Of a stretch of DNA of 64,000 nt, positions 36,701 through 46,100 are shown piece after piece; position 1 is the first letter of the stretch; each line of letters starts with the position of its first letter. Source of the DNA: Gavia stellata (taxonomy: Eukaryota; Chordata; Aves; Gaviiformes; Gaviidae); the NCBI RefSeq assembly GCF_030936135.1, contig NC_082610.1:17308428-17372427 (forward strand), written 5' to 3'. A model generated the notes under the pieces. That model was not told the DNA's origin. It saw only the letters and a list, made by a program, of their open reading frames with translations, and did not search any database. A program made the translations under genes and the position numbers.

Positions 36701-39700
36701 ACTTGCAAATTATTTCTTAAATATCTTCTCTACTCTTCTTGAACTCTTGTAAGTCATCAGCTTGCTTAGTATGTCTTCTCCAACATTATTCCTGTTCTAT
36801 GCTGCCTGACAAAGGCAGTCAGTCACTCTTAGAGGCCTTTTCTTGAGCTCATCATTCTGAACAGGTATTGCTCGCCTGCTCATCTATTTCTTTATTTAAA
36901 AGGAAAAAAAAAGTTCCTTCTATGGTATGCTGTCATCTTTCACCTTTCATCCCATGCCTCATAGAGAACAATGCCTGCAACAGGCTCCATACTTTTTTCT
37001 CCTGTATTTTAGACTTGTATCTCTTTTTTTTTTTTTTTTTCCCTTTGGCTACTTAGGAGAAGCTGTAATCTTTTCAACTCATTCCCTCTCTGCATAGATA
37101 ATGCCCTTCTTTGCCTTTGTTATATTCAAAATTGAGCTGTGTTTTGGTTTTGTTTTTTTTATTTTATTTCCAATCTGATATGCTTCGAGAAGCCAGCCAC
37201 CCTGCCTCAACATACTTGCACTGTTTATTCACCTGCAATTGTAGAACATCCATTTGTCACAACAGCTTGTGTGTCGTCCTGCTGCAGTCTGTTACACGGC
37301 TGTCTCTCTTTCTTACAATTAAACATTGTCAGCCACTGGCTTCAGTTTTTCAGGTCAACTTGGAATTCTGGGTTTTGTCTTTTAAGACTCATACCCCCCT
37401 TGATCCTGTTTTCCATTCCTTCTTCTGTCCATCCCATTTTCTGGTCCTGTTTCTCCCTGTCCCCTGCCCCTCTTTGCCTTTCAGTTCCCCCCCACCCGCG
37501 GCTTTTCTTATGTATAGAATAGTTTTCCTTTCAAATCCAATTTCTCCTCTTCAGTCATTTCCATATTACCTCCTCCTTTACTGTCATACTACATTTGCTA
37601 CATAAATGTCAACGCTTTCTGTTTTGTTAACTTTTCATCCTTCCTTCCTCTCACTCCTGTCAGTTTCAAGTACGTTTCAGTTCAGTTAGAACCTGGTCAT
37701 TATATATAACATCAGTGCTTTGTGTAAGAGATAAGTTGTGGCATTGGAAGTAGCTTCAGAAGATGCTACAAAAACAGATAATGTAGCTTGTTTTGTCTAG
37801 TAAGTTTTTCTGTGTGCTTGCATGCCCTGTCCCTTTAGCTGCCTTTATTTCACATTACTGACGCTAAGCTTGAAAAGAGAAGTAGCTGACAATGTAATAT
37901 AGAATGCTGTTTTGAATTATGAACTAAAAAGCTGCTGTGGGGAGAGACTGCACATGCTTCAAGGTGCTTAGTCTATCTTTTAAGTAAAAGTGGCAGAAGG
38001 GCCTGTTAGCAGCAAATTCATATTCAGAACATTTGAAGCGTTCTGTACAGTTGTGGAGGAGGCAGTTTGGACCGCTTGCTTGCTTAGCTCCAGTTAGCTC
38101 TGGGTTTACTTCCTGTGTATGTATTTGATATCTTTGCTTTTTCTCATTCAATAACATAGATTAGAAAATGAACAAAGATAAGGTTTAGCTTTAGGACCCC
38201 TAACTGGACTATTTCATGGTAGGACATCTGAAATATTGAAAGGCTTTCTTCCTCCTCTGCTGGAAAGGACATCAGCTTTAATGCCTGCTGCCTGCATTGA
38301 TCCCACTGTTGGCAGCAAAGTCTGTTTGAGAGTCAGGTGGGATCTTGACTGGCTTGCCTGTGCTTCTTCAGTGGATGGGAAGCTTCCCAAAAAGTGATTT
38401 GTAAAAGTAAGGAGGTAAAGGCTCGATTGCTCTTTGAATCACCTAGGAATGTGTCCTGCCTAATTTGTTTAAACATTGAAGATTAATAGAAATTCAGTGT
38501 CTTTTTCAGCAGTAACTTTATGTGAAAAAGATCTGGTTTGAAAGGATTAAATTGCTAAGATAAATGGCATGGATACTTTGCCCCCATCCTCTAGGACACC
38601 AGATTAATTGGCTGGTGGGCTGTGTCTATGAAAGTCATGAAAGCAATATTACTTCAGACCTGCTTTTCTTCTCCATTTTAGCCCTATGAGCCTGCAAATT
38701 TTAGGTGAAATTCCCTCTTGAAATTTGATGCATGTCTTCTGTGTCTATAAGCAGCTGATGCAGTTTAGCTGATGTAATTGCTGATGTCTGAGCAAGTGGT
38801 CTGTACGTAAGCTAATTAGCTCAAGTTTCTTGCATTGTTCTCCTGGGTAGTCAAATGCCAGAAGAAAAATGTTCATGCCCATTGTAGCAAGAGTATTTTT
38901 TTAAATTCTGAACAAGTGATGCAATAAATAAAAGGTAGTGGCAAAAATGCTTGTTAGGAAAAAAAACAGGTGGGAGTCTCATTTAGCTTATATATCTCCA
39001 TTGGCACAGCGTCTCAAACTGGAATCAAAAAGCCCAGAATAGTTTAAACTCCTTGCGCAGAATAAGTAAATATTAAAAGATGTAAAAATAAAAAATTCTA
39101 CCACTTTTCATATGAACTTAAGTCATTGTTCATGACTGCTATAGAAAATCTCTTTATGACAAGAATTCTTACTTGTCTCTGTACAGCGCTGGTAGTGAAC
39201 TTCAGTACATGTGTTTGCTGCTAAGTTTATTTTAAAATAAGATGCAATTCCTCCTTATCTTTGCCAGTTAAAGTCTCTGTTTGGTCTTTATTGCCTGGCT
39301 GATGTACTTCAACAACATTTCTAAGATATCTTGGGAAGTTAATTTAGGGAAATACAGCATGAATGGAAATCTTGCTAGAACGGGGAGAAAAATAGCACAG
39401 GGTCTGTCTAAGGCAAATAAATGGATTGGCAGTGGTTGGCTGACCAAGTGTCACCAACAGCCTGGGCAGTGCCGGAAGAGCAGGCTCAGCTTAATAGCCT
39501 TGCCTGCGGGAGTATGGATGTAGTATCTCGATCACACCTGCAGCTTGGGGTCTGGTCCCTAGTCTTGCGGGAGCCATTAGAGGCCAAAGATAAGTTTCAA
39601 CATGCGTGTGCCTGATGAGACAGCTGTAAGTTAAAGAAAATTGTAGTCGTCTACCTGTGCCGTTGTCATCTCGGGATTAGACTGCGAGATGCTTTATGTG

Positions 39701-41927
39701 AGGCTGACGGGTAACTGAAGGCAATATGGAGCTCACGTGCTGGCTTGCTCAGCAGGAGCAAGTGCTGTGCTATTGAAATGGTGGAAGAAAATTGATTGTG
39801 TTGGAGTCTGGGTCTGAGATACTGCTGTATTACTTATGCCCTGCTTAAGCATTTTCATATATATGGTCAAGATAGATATGCCCTCAACTGTAAGCTAAAA
39901 ATAGCAGTATTTCTCTCAAAATTCTCCAACAACTGACTTATATCCGAGAACCCCTTAAACTGTATTTTTTGCCTCAGAGCAGTAATCACCACTGAAAGGT
40001 CCTTAAGGAACTTTGTAATCCCTGTGACTCAGTTTTTACAGGATAAAGGTTATATGCAATAATATGATTCAAATGTTTACAGAAATAAAGACAAGTATAA
40101 ATAAAAGATAATGAAGTTTAGAAAATATAAGTGGGTTGGTTGATAACTAATTAAAATTCAGCTGAAATGGTTGCAGTGGTCAACTTAAGTGTGTCTGATA
40201 TAAATAGAACAGGTGAATAGGAAGGAAGGAGGGAGATGGAAAGATTTTTAAGTACTTCCTAATAACTGTTTGTGACTTGATTATGGCTATTATCCAGAAT
40301 GCATGGGGGAGGGCAAGTGATGGTGTGCACGACTCTGACCATGTTCAAATACAAAGGCTATAAGAAAAATAGATACTTTTGGAAAGCTTTTTGATAAGTG
40401 TTGCCTGTTTTTGCCTGCCTCTAAATGAAAAGGAATAGCATGCAACATATTACCAGTGGCAGTCAGATTCATTTATTTATTTTTTAAGAGGGAATGCTAA
40501 TTTGTGTTCTGTGTAAACATATCCCCTTTTCAAGAGGGAATTCGTGCTGCATTTAGTCCCAGATCAGTGAAAATTAATTCATATCAGTGTTATTTGGAAG
40601 GCCAGGCAGATGAGAGAGTACAAAGTTAAGTTAGCCAGATGTGCTGGGGAGGAGAACCACAAGGAAGAAGTGTGAAAGGTCCTTGGCATATCTGTGCAGA
40701 TGAGACAGTGTTTGGCTTTAATCCAGACTTCCAGTGGGAATGATAGTGACCGCTATAACCCTAGAGCAGTTTAGGTGAGGAAGAGAAAAATAGTCTGAGC
40801 TTAGTGCAGATTATCAAGGGCTTAAGATAATTTATGATAAGGAATCTTAGTTGCACCTGTCCTTCCTCACTACAGGCAGAATGCGTAAGTTGTCTTAGCT
40901 CTTGGTCCCGTGATGTATAATGAACTCTTGCATGTTTGCTTCTTTTACAACACATAAAGCTCTTCTTTAGGATAGTTACTAAGAAACATTTTACTTTGTG
41001 GTCAATGACATTCAAGGGGTCATGTTTTATACCCGTATTTTTCTTTACTAGAATTCAGCAGGTTTCTGTGACTGCTATTTGTTTATAATAAACTATGTTA
41101 AGAATGGTAAAGGGAGAAGCAAACAGGAAATAACACCGAATAAATTCTCCTGCTTTCTAAGAATTTGATTTTATAACAAAAAACAAGTGCAGTGTAAAAT
41201 GTGAAGTTCTGAGCTGTTTGAGTACTTGTTCTCCTTCCCAAATACACTTCCTTTTGCCATAGGGGAAGTTGTTTTACTACTTAATGAAGGTGTTTCTACT
41301 TTTACATACTCAAATTAACATGTGGACTTCTTGCCCAGTGTTAAACTGTTGAATAGTTACCTGCTGGTGATGCAGAACCTAGAAGAAATCAACACATTAA
41401 TTACATTTTTATCACCTTAGCAGAAAGGGCAAGGCTTCTAAGAAAAAACTCGGACGTGCTGCAGAATAAGCAGCCTACCTTCCCTGCCTTCCTCCCTCCT
41501 CAGAGTTACTGAGGAGGTGGCAGTTTATTGTTAAACTGCTTAGTAGGCACTGAAAGTCAAATTGAGCCTCTGGTTGGGGGGAGTAGAAGGTGTTTTGCTT
41601 TCTTGTTTGTTTGAACCTTGGCCTACTGGATGGAGTGTAAAGAACACAAATGTAGATTAAATATATTATGGGGTACCAAGCAGTTGGGGGGGGACACACC
41701 CAATAAATACGGTGGCTGCTGTTCAGACCTTTATCATCTAGCTTGAGTTTACATGTAGCTTTTTTGTACATGCTAATGATATCTCTAGCTAATTCAAAAC
41801 AGCATAGCCAACTTCTTTTATTTGTTGAAGTATTTTCTTGTATGCCATTTTGATTTTTAACAGTTTTTTTCTTTTTCCCTTTATACAGAAAGATTCCAGC
41901 CAACCTGCTGAATGCAAACAACAGTAA
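18763..41927 (+). CDS. NAP1L4: Nucleosome assembly protein 1-like 4 (14 coding exons, 385 aa)
   Basis: NAP1L4 is a histone chaperone that binds H2A-H2B and shuttles between cytoplasm and nucleus during nucleosome assembly. The exons join in frame to give 385 residues, against about 386 for the human long isoform. The N-terminus is M-A-D-N-S-K-T-E-D. The NAP fold spans roughly residues 50-345 and includes the long dimerisation helix in exon 5 and the acidic S-E-N-E-E-E-E-K stretch in exon 6. A basic cluster at residues 265-273 (K-K-K-Q-K-H-K-G-R) is likely the nuclear-localisation signal. Residues 345-372 are very acidic. The C-terminus is C-K-Q-Q, a CaaX-like end shared with NAP1L1. The start is chosen from the human N-terminus and the short 5'UTR in the same exon. 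The promoter is a CpG island. Two introns carry related H/ACA snoRNAs. It is distinguished from NAP1L1 by its close match to human NAP1L4 and by its neighbours. Its exons, not the whole span, are coding. Confidence 0.96.
19997..20058 (+). CDS. NAP1L4: NAP1L4 exon 3
   Basis: It lies between a TTTTAG acceptor and a GTAAGA donor. It completes the Ser codon and encodes K-T-E-D-T-A-S-D-S-V-D-A-A-K-N-A-S-D-K-K, the variable N-terminal tail. Confidence 0.93.
21617..21716 (+). CDS. NAP1L4: NAP1L4 exon 4
   Basis: It lies between a TCATAG acceptor and a GTAAGT donor. It encodes E-K-L-A-D-Q-V-M-Q-N-P-Q-V-L-A-A-L-Q-E-R and onward to S-S-Y-I-E-T, the start of the conserved NAP region. Confidence 0.95.
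22638..22779 (+). CDS. NAP1L4: NAP1L4 exon 5 (dimerisation helix)
   Basis: It lies between a TTTTTAG acceptor and an AAG/GTGGGA donor. It encodes the long helix region L-P-K-A-V-K-R-R-I-D-A-L-K-Q-L through H-D-L-E-R-K-Y-A-A-L-Y-Q-P-L-F-D-K, the hallmark of NAP dimerisation. Confidence 0.96.
22887..22973 (+). CDS. NAP1L4: NAP1L4 exon 6 (acidic segment)
   Basis: This is a phase-0, 87-nt exon between ACACAG and GTGAGT. It encodes R-R-E-F-I-N-G-E-A-E-P-T-D followed by an acidic stretch with W-H-S-E-N-E-E-E-E-K-L-A. Confidence 0.95.
23195..23322 (+). ncRNA. SNORA54: Intronic H/ACA snoRNA, probable SNORA54 (copy 1)
   Basis: This is a roughly 128-nt hairpin-hinge-hairpin-tail element on the sense strand of a NAP1L4 intron. 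The 5' hairpin has lower stem GCACTG (23196-23201) with CAGTGC (23246-23251). Its upper stem is AACC/GGTT continued by TTA/TAA and CAG/CTG, leaving an internal pocket of TTCGT and CCATTC. The hinge holds ACATGA (23253-23258), which fits the H box ANANNA. The 3' hairpin has lower stem CCCCAA (23261-23266) with TTGGGG (23310-23315) and upper stem AGGC/GCCT. It is followed by ACA (23317-23319), three bases from the inferred end. Such RNAs guide pseudouridylation and are processed from the spliced intron. Mammalian NAP1L4 is the known host of SNORA54, which supports the name; I could not align to it. The modified target is not assigned. Confidence 0.8.
24530..24655 (+). CDS. NAP1L4: NAP1L4 exon 7
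   Basis: This is a phase-0, 126-nt exon between TTTCACAG and GTAAGT. It encodes G-D-L-K-N-V-V-V-I-E-E-K and then the conserved block G-I-P-D-F-W-F-T-I-F-R-N-V-D-M-L-S-E-L-V plus Q. The V-V-V-I-E-E-K-A-E-A-E-E-T-N-V part is the variable loop before the conserved core. Confidence 0.96.
25411..25482 (+). CDS. NAP1L4: NAP1L4 exon 8
   Basis: This is a phase-0, 72-nt exon between TTCTGAG and ATG/GTGAGT. It encodes E-Y-D-E-P-I-L-K-Y-L-Q-D-I-K-V-K-F-S-E-P and G-Q-P-M, a core NAP block. Confidence 0.96.
26691..26810 (+). ncRNA. Second intronic H/ACA snoRNA, SNORA54-like (copy 2)
   Basis: This 120-nt element lies in a different NAP1L4 intron from copy 1, on the same strand. Its first 64 bases differ from copy 1 at six positions, all in the upper stem and loop. 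It has the same lower stem GCACTG/CAGTGC, pocket TTCGT/CCATTC and H box ACATGA (26749-26754). The upper stem is kept as AACC/GGTT with ACAG/CTGT. The 3' hairpin has diverged in bases but still pairs: lower stem TCCA/TGGA and upper stem ATGGAA/TTCCAT. It ends with ACA (26805-26807) plus three bases. Base changes that preserve pairing argue for a functional RNA rather than a decayed copy. I infer a duplication of the SNORA54-like gene. Whether both copies are expressed is unknown. Confidence 0.75.
29257..29396 (+). CDS. NAP1L4: NAP1L4 exon 9
   Basis: It lies between CTTCCAG and GTAAGG. It encodes S-F-S-L-E-F-H-F-G-P-N-D-Y-F-S-N-S-V-L-T and onward through P-F-S-F-E-G-P-E-I-V-D-C-E, the central beta-sheet region of the NAP fold. 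It ends with two bases of a Gly codon. Confidence 0.96.
29911..29933. repeat. Poly(T) run of 23
   Basis: An uninterrupted T23 lies inside the intron after NAP1L4 exon 9. I saw no retroelement body or coding remnant beside it. Confidence 0.9.
30926..31071 (+). CDS. NAP1L4: NAP1L4 exon 10 (basic NLS region)
   Basis: It lies between TCTCTAG and GTAAGC. It encodes C-T-I-D-W-K-K-G-K-N-V-T-V-K-T-I, the basic run K-K-K-Q-K-H-K-G-R-G, and N-D-S-F-F-N-F-F-S-P-I-K. The basic run corresponds to the NAP1-family nuclear-localisation signal. Confidence 0.96.
32623..32645 (+). CDS. NAP1L4: NAP1L4 exon 11 (23-nt microexon)
   Basis: This 23-nt exon lies between TTTTTGCAG and GTAAGT. It completes a Val codon and encodes S-G-D-G-E-S-L, matching the human S-G-D-G-E-S-L segment. 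The very short length is real because the frame requires it. Confidence 0.93.
33284..33403 (+). CDS. NAP1L4: NAP1L4 exon 12
   Basis: This is a phase-0, 120-nt exon between TTTACAG and GTATGT. It encodes D-E-D-S-E-F-T-L-A-A-D-F-E-I-G-H-F-F-R-E and the block ending G-E-A-I-E-D-D-D-N, the end of the structured NAP domain. Confidence 0.96.
33698..33727 (+). CDS. NAP1L4: NAP1L4 exon 13 (30-nt acidic microexon)
   Basis: This is a ten-codon, phase-0 exon between TTTTCAG and GTGAGA. It encodes F-E-E-G-E-E-G-E-E-E, the start of the acidic C-terminal tail. Its phase would allow skipping without a frameshift. Confidence 0.93.
35060..35116 (+). CDS. NAP1L4: NAP1L4 exon 14 (acidic tail)
   Basis: This is a phase-0, 57-nt exon between GTCATAG and GTAAGG. 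It encodes E-L-E-G-E-E-E-G-E-E-E-E-D-A-E-S-D-P-K. The acidic tail contributes to binding basic histones. The human tail is similarly acidic. Confidence 0.95.
36280..36285 (+). CDS. NAP1L4: Candidate alternative last exon of NAP1L4 (encodes Val-stop)
   Basis: A good acceptor lies inside the last intron: branch-like CTGAC at 36248-36252, a pyrimidine tract, then CCCATTTAG. Joining exon 14 here adds GTG TAA, so the protein would end P-K-V, the ending of the canonical 375-residue human NAP1L4 as I recall it. The resulting 374-residue protein would lack the CaaX-like tail. An ATTAAA at 36526-36531 could serve as its polyadenylation signal. This is inferred from sequence and the human isoform; only the coding end of the exon is given. 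Confidence 0.5.
   Translation: M
41889..41927 (+). CDS. NAP1L4: NAP1L4 exon 15 (C-terminal CKQQ)
   Basis: The acceptor is TTATACAG. The exon encodes K-D-S-S-Q-P-A-E-C-K-Q-Q and then TAA. It matches the human long-isoform end closely. The final C-K-Q-Q matches the end of NAP1L1, where it is annotated as a CaaX prenylation motif. Confidence 0.93.
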   Translation, partial: KDSSQPAECKQQ

Positions 41928-42140
41928 TAAGGAAATACCACTTGGAAGTGACATTTGAACAACTTGTAACAAATATTTGGATACCTGGCCTGCAGTTCAG
42001 GATATTCCATTGCTGCAGCACAATCTTATTAACAATGCTTAAAATTAATTTGTTTAAAAATGCATGATTTTCACTAACTTTTCTTTATTGCTTAACATGT
42101 ACAGTGGCAACTTCAATGCATTTGGGAAATAGGAGGTTTA

Positions 42141-42146
42141 AATAAA
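42141..42146 (+). terminator. NAP1L4 proximal polyadenylation signal AATAAA
   Basis: A canonical hexamer lies about 210 nt after the stop codon and would give a short 3'UTR. Confidence 0.5.
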
Positions 42147-42847
42147 GCACACTCTACAGCCGTTGGTACACTGTAGCTAAGTATGTCAGTAGGCCTTTAG
42201 AGCCTTTTGCCCTAGGCATGGGGGAATAGTCCAGACTACCAAGTGAGGATTATCCATTTTCTTGTTGAACATTGAAAATTGTGGAATAGCAATGTGCTGA
42301 GAGGCTAAAGTAAATGGATTTCATGTATGGTAGCTGAAACAGATAGAGCAATATGACTTTTTTGCTAGTTCCCTCCCCCCTTTTTTAATGTTTCTTGCAA
42401 TCTACAAATTGAACTAGTGCTTGAGCAGCTTTAAATGTCATATTTATTATCTCAGTAAAACCAATTGAAGGGGGTGTCATATTTGAGACTTAGTTGTTCA
42501 TCTTACTATTTATTTATTCATGTTTGTAAGTACTTTGACAGAATTAGTGCTTTTTAATAGTTTTTAATATACTTGAAAATCTTTTTCCTCTTTTGCATAC
42601 AATATGGGTACTTGTAAAACAAATAATTTGAATTGGTCTCAATGTAGTAGTCTAGACAGAAGAAACGAACTCACATCAAAATGACAACTCTTCTGGATGA
42701 AGATCAAAAAGCAAAGGCCAAACTGTTGCTGTTGATGGAAGTGGGTTGCAGCCAAAGAACCAGAAAATTTCCAGTAGTCTTACTGCTTAGTGTCCAGCAT
42801 GGAAGGACCGTTCACTATGAACACGGAAGTTTATCAAAATTCAGTTC

Positions 42848-42853
42848 AATAAA
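42848..42853 (+). terminator. NAP1L4 middle polyadenylation signal AATAAA
   Basis: A canonical hexamer in TTCAATAAATCTG is followed by T-rich sequence. It would give a 3'UTR of about 0.95 kb. Confidence 0.5.
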
Positions 42854-43128
42854 TCTGAAGCTTTGGTGTCTTACTTGCAACACTGAAATTATTCCATTCC
42901 ACAGTTTGTTTTATTTAAAGCTCTGAAGTCTTCAAAATGACCTTTTGTTGCTGTGTGGCACTCCAGGTACACGTTTCTAGTTTCAGCATCCATTGCCAAC
43001 CTCTGGCAGCAGTTGAATAGCAGCTGTATCAACACTGTGACCAGGCATGTAGAGTGCTCCAGCCTTACCTTACACATTTGTAACTTAATACGGTGTTTTC
43101 AATTTGTACAGAATAGATAGAATATTCT

Positions 43129-43134
43129 ATTAAA
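43129..43134 (+). terminator. NAP1L4 distal polyadenylation signal ATTAAA
   Basis: The common variant hexamer ATTAAA is followed within 20-45 nt by GT-rich sequence (TTGTGAAAC, then GTTGGTGCCTGTCTGG). That is a plausible cleavage and downstream element. Confidence 0.55.
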
Positions 43135-46100
43135 GTTGTGAAACATGATCGTTGGTGCCTGTCTGGTCCATAATGCTTCCTAGGTTAAGTGAATATCCCT
43201 TTGACTTCTGGTAGTGAACGGTGAAGTGTTTAACAAGGGCTGTGCTGGCTGCTTGGCCTCGAACAGCTCTTGTCGGAACATCCTGCTAGATTCCTTTGTT
43301 GTCAAAAGCCAAAGAAAATGAGCCCTTGTGAATATGGCATTATAGAGTTCTTTGATGTAAATCAGAACAAACTTGCTCAATTTGCAAGTAAACAGTCTGG
43401 AATGGTTTGTGGGATTTGGGTTTTTTGGGGGCAACGTCATTGTTAAAGATTCCCTGTGTTCTATGCAATTTGGTCACGGACTAAATAAGGTGCTGGGGGA
43501 CATCAGCTGGTTTATGACGTGTTAAGATATTCCCCCATCAATACCTTGCAGTCAGAAAATGCGTGGCACTAATGCTCAGGTGACATGTTACAGTGTTAAG
43601 GCAGGAATAGGTTCTGGACTTTCATTTAAATACAAAGTTTTTGTAACCAGTCATTAGACTGTAGTGCACTGTGGCAGGCACAGAGAAGAGCATAAAGGCA
43701 TGTCTCACAAGGGGAGGAATAACAAACGGAGTTTGCACACATGCAAACTGGCTAATAACAGAACAGCATCAGTGATGTCAGGCACATCAAATAGAGCTAT
43801 TTGACCGGCTTATTTTTTTTTCTTTTTATATCAAAAGAAATGGAATAGTAGTTTCACCATCCTAAAGAAGTACTTTACATTACATGGTTAAAGAGGAGTG
43901 CTGCTACCTGGAGATAAACATCTGCAAATTAGCACACCGAAGTAATTTATGTGCATGAATCCTGAAAGGCTAACTTTAATTTTGACAAAACGGGAAATTC
44001 CAGAACTCTGAGAGCAAATGTGCCAGCATTCGGGGAGCGCAAATGAGATGGGTGGGTAAGGAAGCTGCCTGGCGAGATGTTCATCCTCGGGAAAGCGATG
44101 GGAATGCTGAGCTTGGGTTCGTTAAAGCAGAGTTAACTCCAGTTGACACAGAAAACAGATCTTGTCAAAACCAAGCTGTGCTCTTGCCATTACAGATGGA
44201 GCTGATAACAGCAGAGATGAGCGTTTCAAGGACTCTTCTCTGCTTTCAGATGGTCATTTATAGACTTTATCTACAGGAAAAGTAACGAACAGGTACTTCA
44301 ACAGCTCAGCTCATTCCTTCAGCAGAAAAAGAGTATCAAGAACTGATGGGTGGGTTGTCAGAATGTCACGGCTTGGCAAATACAGTCTGGATGGTAAATA
44401 GAGGGAGTGTGGGTGTGCAAAAAGGAGGTAAGAGCGATTAACTGTTGGAAAAGAAACTTAAAAAGGTCAATATTGGTGTTTTCTGAAGACCATGTCTTAG
44501 GACAAATAAATTGGGGGCCCTATGCAAAATGAAAGTGGGAAGTTTTAAAAATGGTGAGGTGATTCCAGAGAAGTGACTCTACATGCATACATGCCTGATT
44601 ACCATCACAGCAACCTGCTAAAAGAAACTGTGAAGTTTCATCTGTGGGAACACGCTCTTTTGATGCAGTCTTCATGTCGGTAGCTTCTCATCTGAGGGGA
44701 AAAAAAAAAAGCTCCATTTCTGGGTCTGAAAGCTGAAGCAGCTGGAAGTGGTCCAAGCGAGATTAATTTGGCGTGTCGCCTACTCGGGCTGCAGCGTGAT
44801 TAACAGCTTCTCAGCTCCTCGGTTGTCTAGGAAGAAAGCCTTGGAGGTACTACCCCTATCTGATACAGAAACAAATGGCAAATATGCTGCTTCCAGCTGA
44901 AAATTGGGGACGGGCTGTGGTTTCTCAGGAGCCTTTTGCACAGCGTTAAGGTACCTTCATGGGAGCTTGGTATTTGGGATAACCGAGAGCTGTAGGCTTT
45001 CGGTCCAATATCAGTTATCTGGGGTTTGCTATCTGGTTAGGATTTGTGGTAGCTGGAAAAATTAAAATGTTCTCTGCGTGTTTCCACTCTCCTCATTAAA
45101 CAGGCTTTTCCTGTTTCAAAATAAAGGAGACTCGTAATAAATTCATCCTCAGTTAAATGCTGCCTTGACGGCAGTTCCTCAAGCAAATGAGGTCTCGCCA
45201 AGGAAGCCAGCTCAGCACAGCGCGGTCCGCAGGAGGCCCACGCTGGAGAGGAGCGCGCAAAAAGAGGTCGGACTAGCTACGGCACGAGGAAATCGCTCGC
45301 TCTTTGCGTGCTCAGTGGTTCGGGAGGCGAGTTTAAGATGTGAGACATGCCCCGGCTGCCTGACGTTACAACCTTATGAACTTGCGCTTGAAATTTGCAC
45401 CACCTTCTGAAACATCCTAGCTTGAGCCCTTTTGGGAGCAATTATAGCTCAGCCAGAAAACGGAAGAAACATCCTTTCTAGTTGAGCCTATAAGCGCAAG
45501 TAGGGGACTATGCAAGCTAGATGGGAGACTTGCTTCTCCCACTGCTGGAGCACACCTTATGTGCCCCAAAGCCTTGGATTCGCTAAACTTCACCTGGTCC
45601 CGTGGCTCTTCATGTCCGCCAATATGTGGCTTTTGGAAAAGCATGAAGAAGTTTACTTTGGGCTCCTGCAAATCACCTCTCGATAGCCTGTTGTAAATGG
45701 CAATGAGTAAACAAAAAAATAAAGTGCTGCATTCATGCTTCTTTACCCTCTGCCTCTTCCTACGGCTAAGTATCTATTATTTCCCAAATGAAGTCTGGGA
45801 GGCGTTGATCTTGGGTCAATATAACTGTTCAGGACTTCTCCCCTGAAGCTGAAGCCCTCACAGTTTTTACCTTTGCTGCCCATGTTTTTCACTATAATCG
45901 GTATGCGAACAGCTCTGTCGCCATAGCTGTGACCTGCGCATGGACGAACCTTCATCCTGCCTTTGCCAAACAGTTTACAGTCATTACGCTAATAACAGGC
46001 AGAGTTATTTTTTTTCCATATGCTCATACTGCTGTCCTAAATACCTCCAGCCTCTCGTGGGCCAGGACCAGGAAGCCAAATAATAAACACTGTAAGTCAC

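Larger units (their letters stand above)
41928..43155 (+). other. NAP1L4: NAP1L4 3'UTR (end approximate)
   Basis: This is AT-rich untranslated sequence after the NAP1L4 stop. It has three possible polyadenylation signals in order: AATAAA at 42141, AATAAA at 42848 and ATTAAA at 43129. The composition shifts towards GC-rich soon after the last one. Use of more than one signal would give 3'UTRs of different lengths. Confidence 0.65.

Noticed and set aside
37111-37605. A 164-codon open frame in the last NAP1L4 intron, rich in Phe, Leu, Pro and Ser.
   Set aside because: It is the translation of pyrimidine-rich intron DNA, with no domain and no exon structure.
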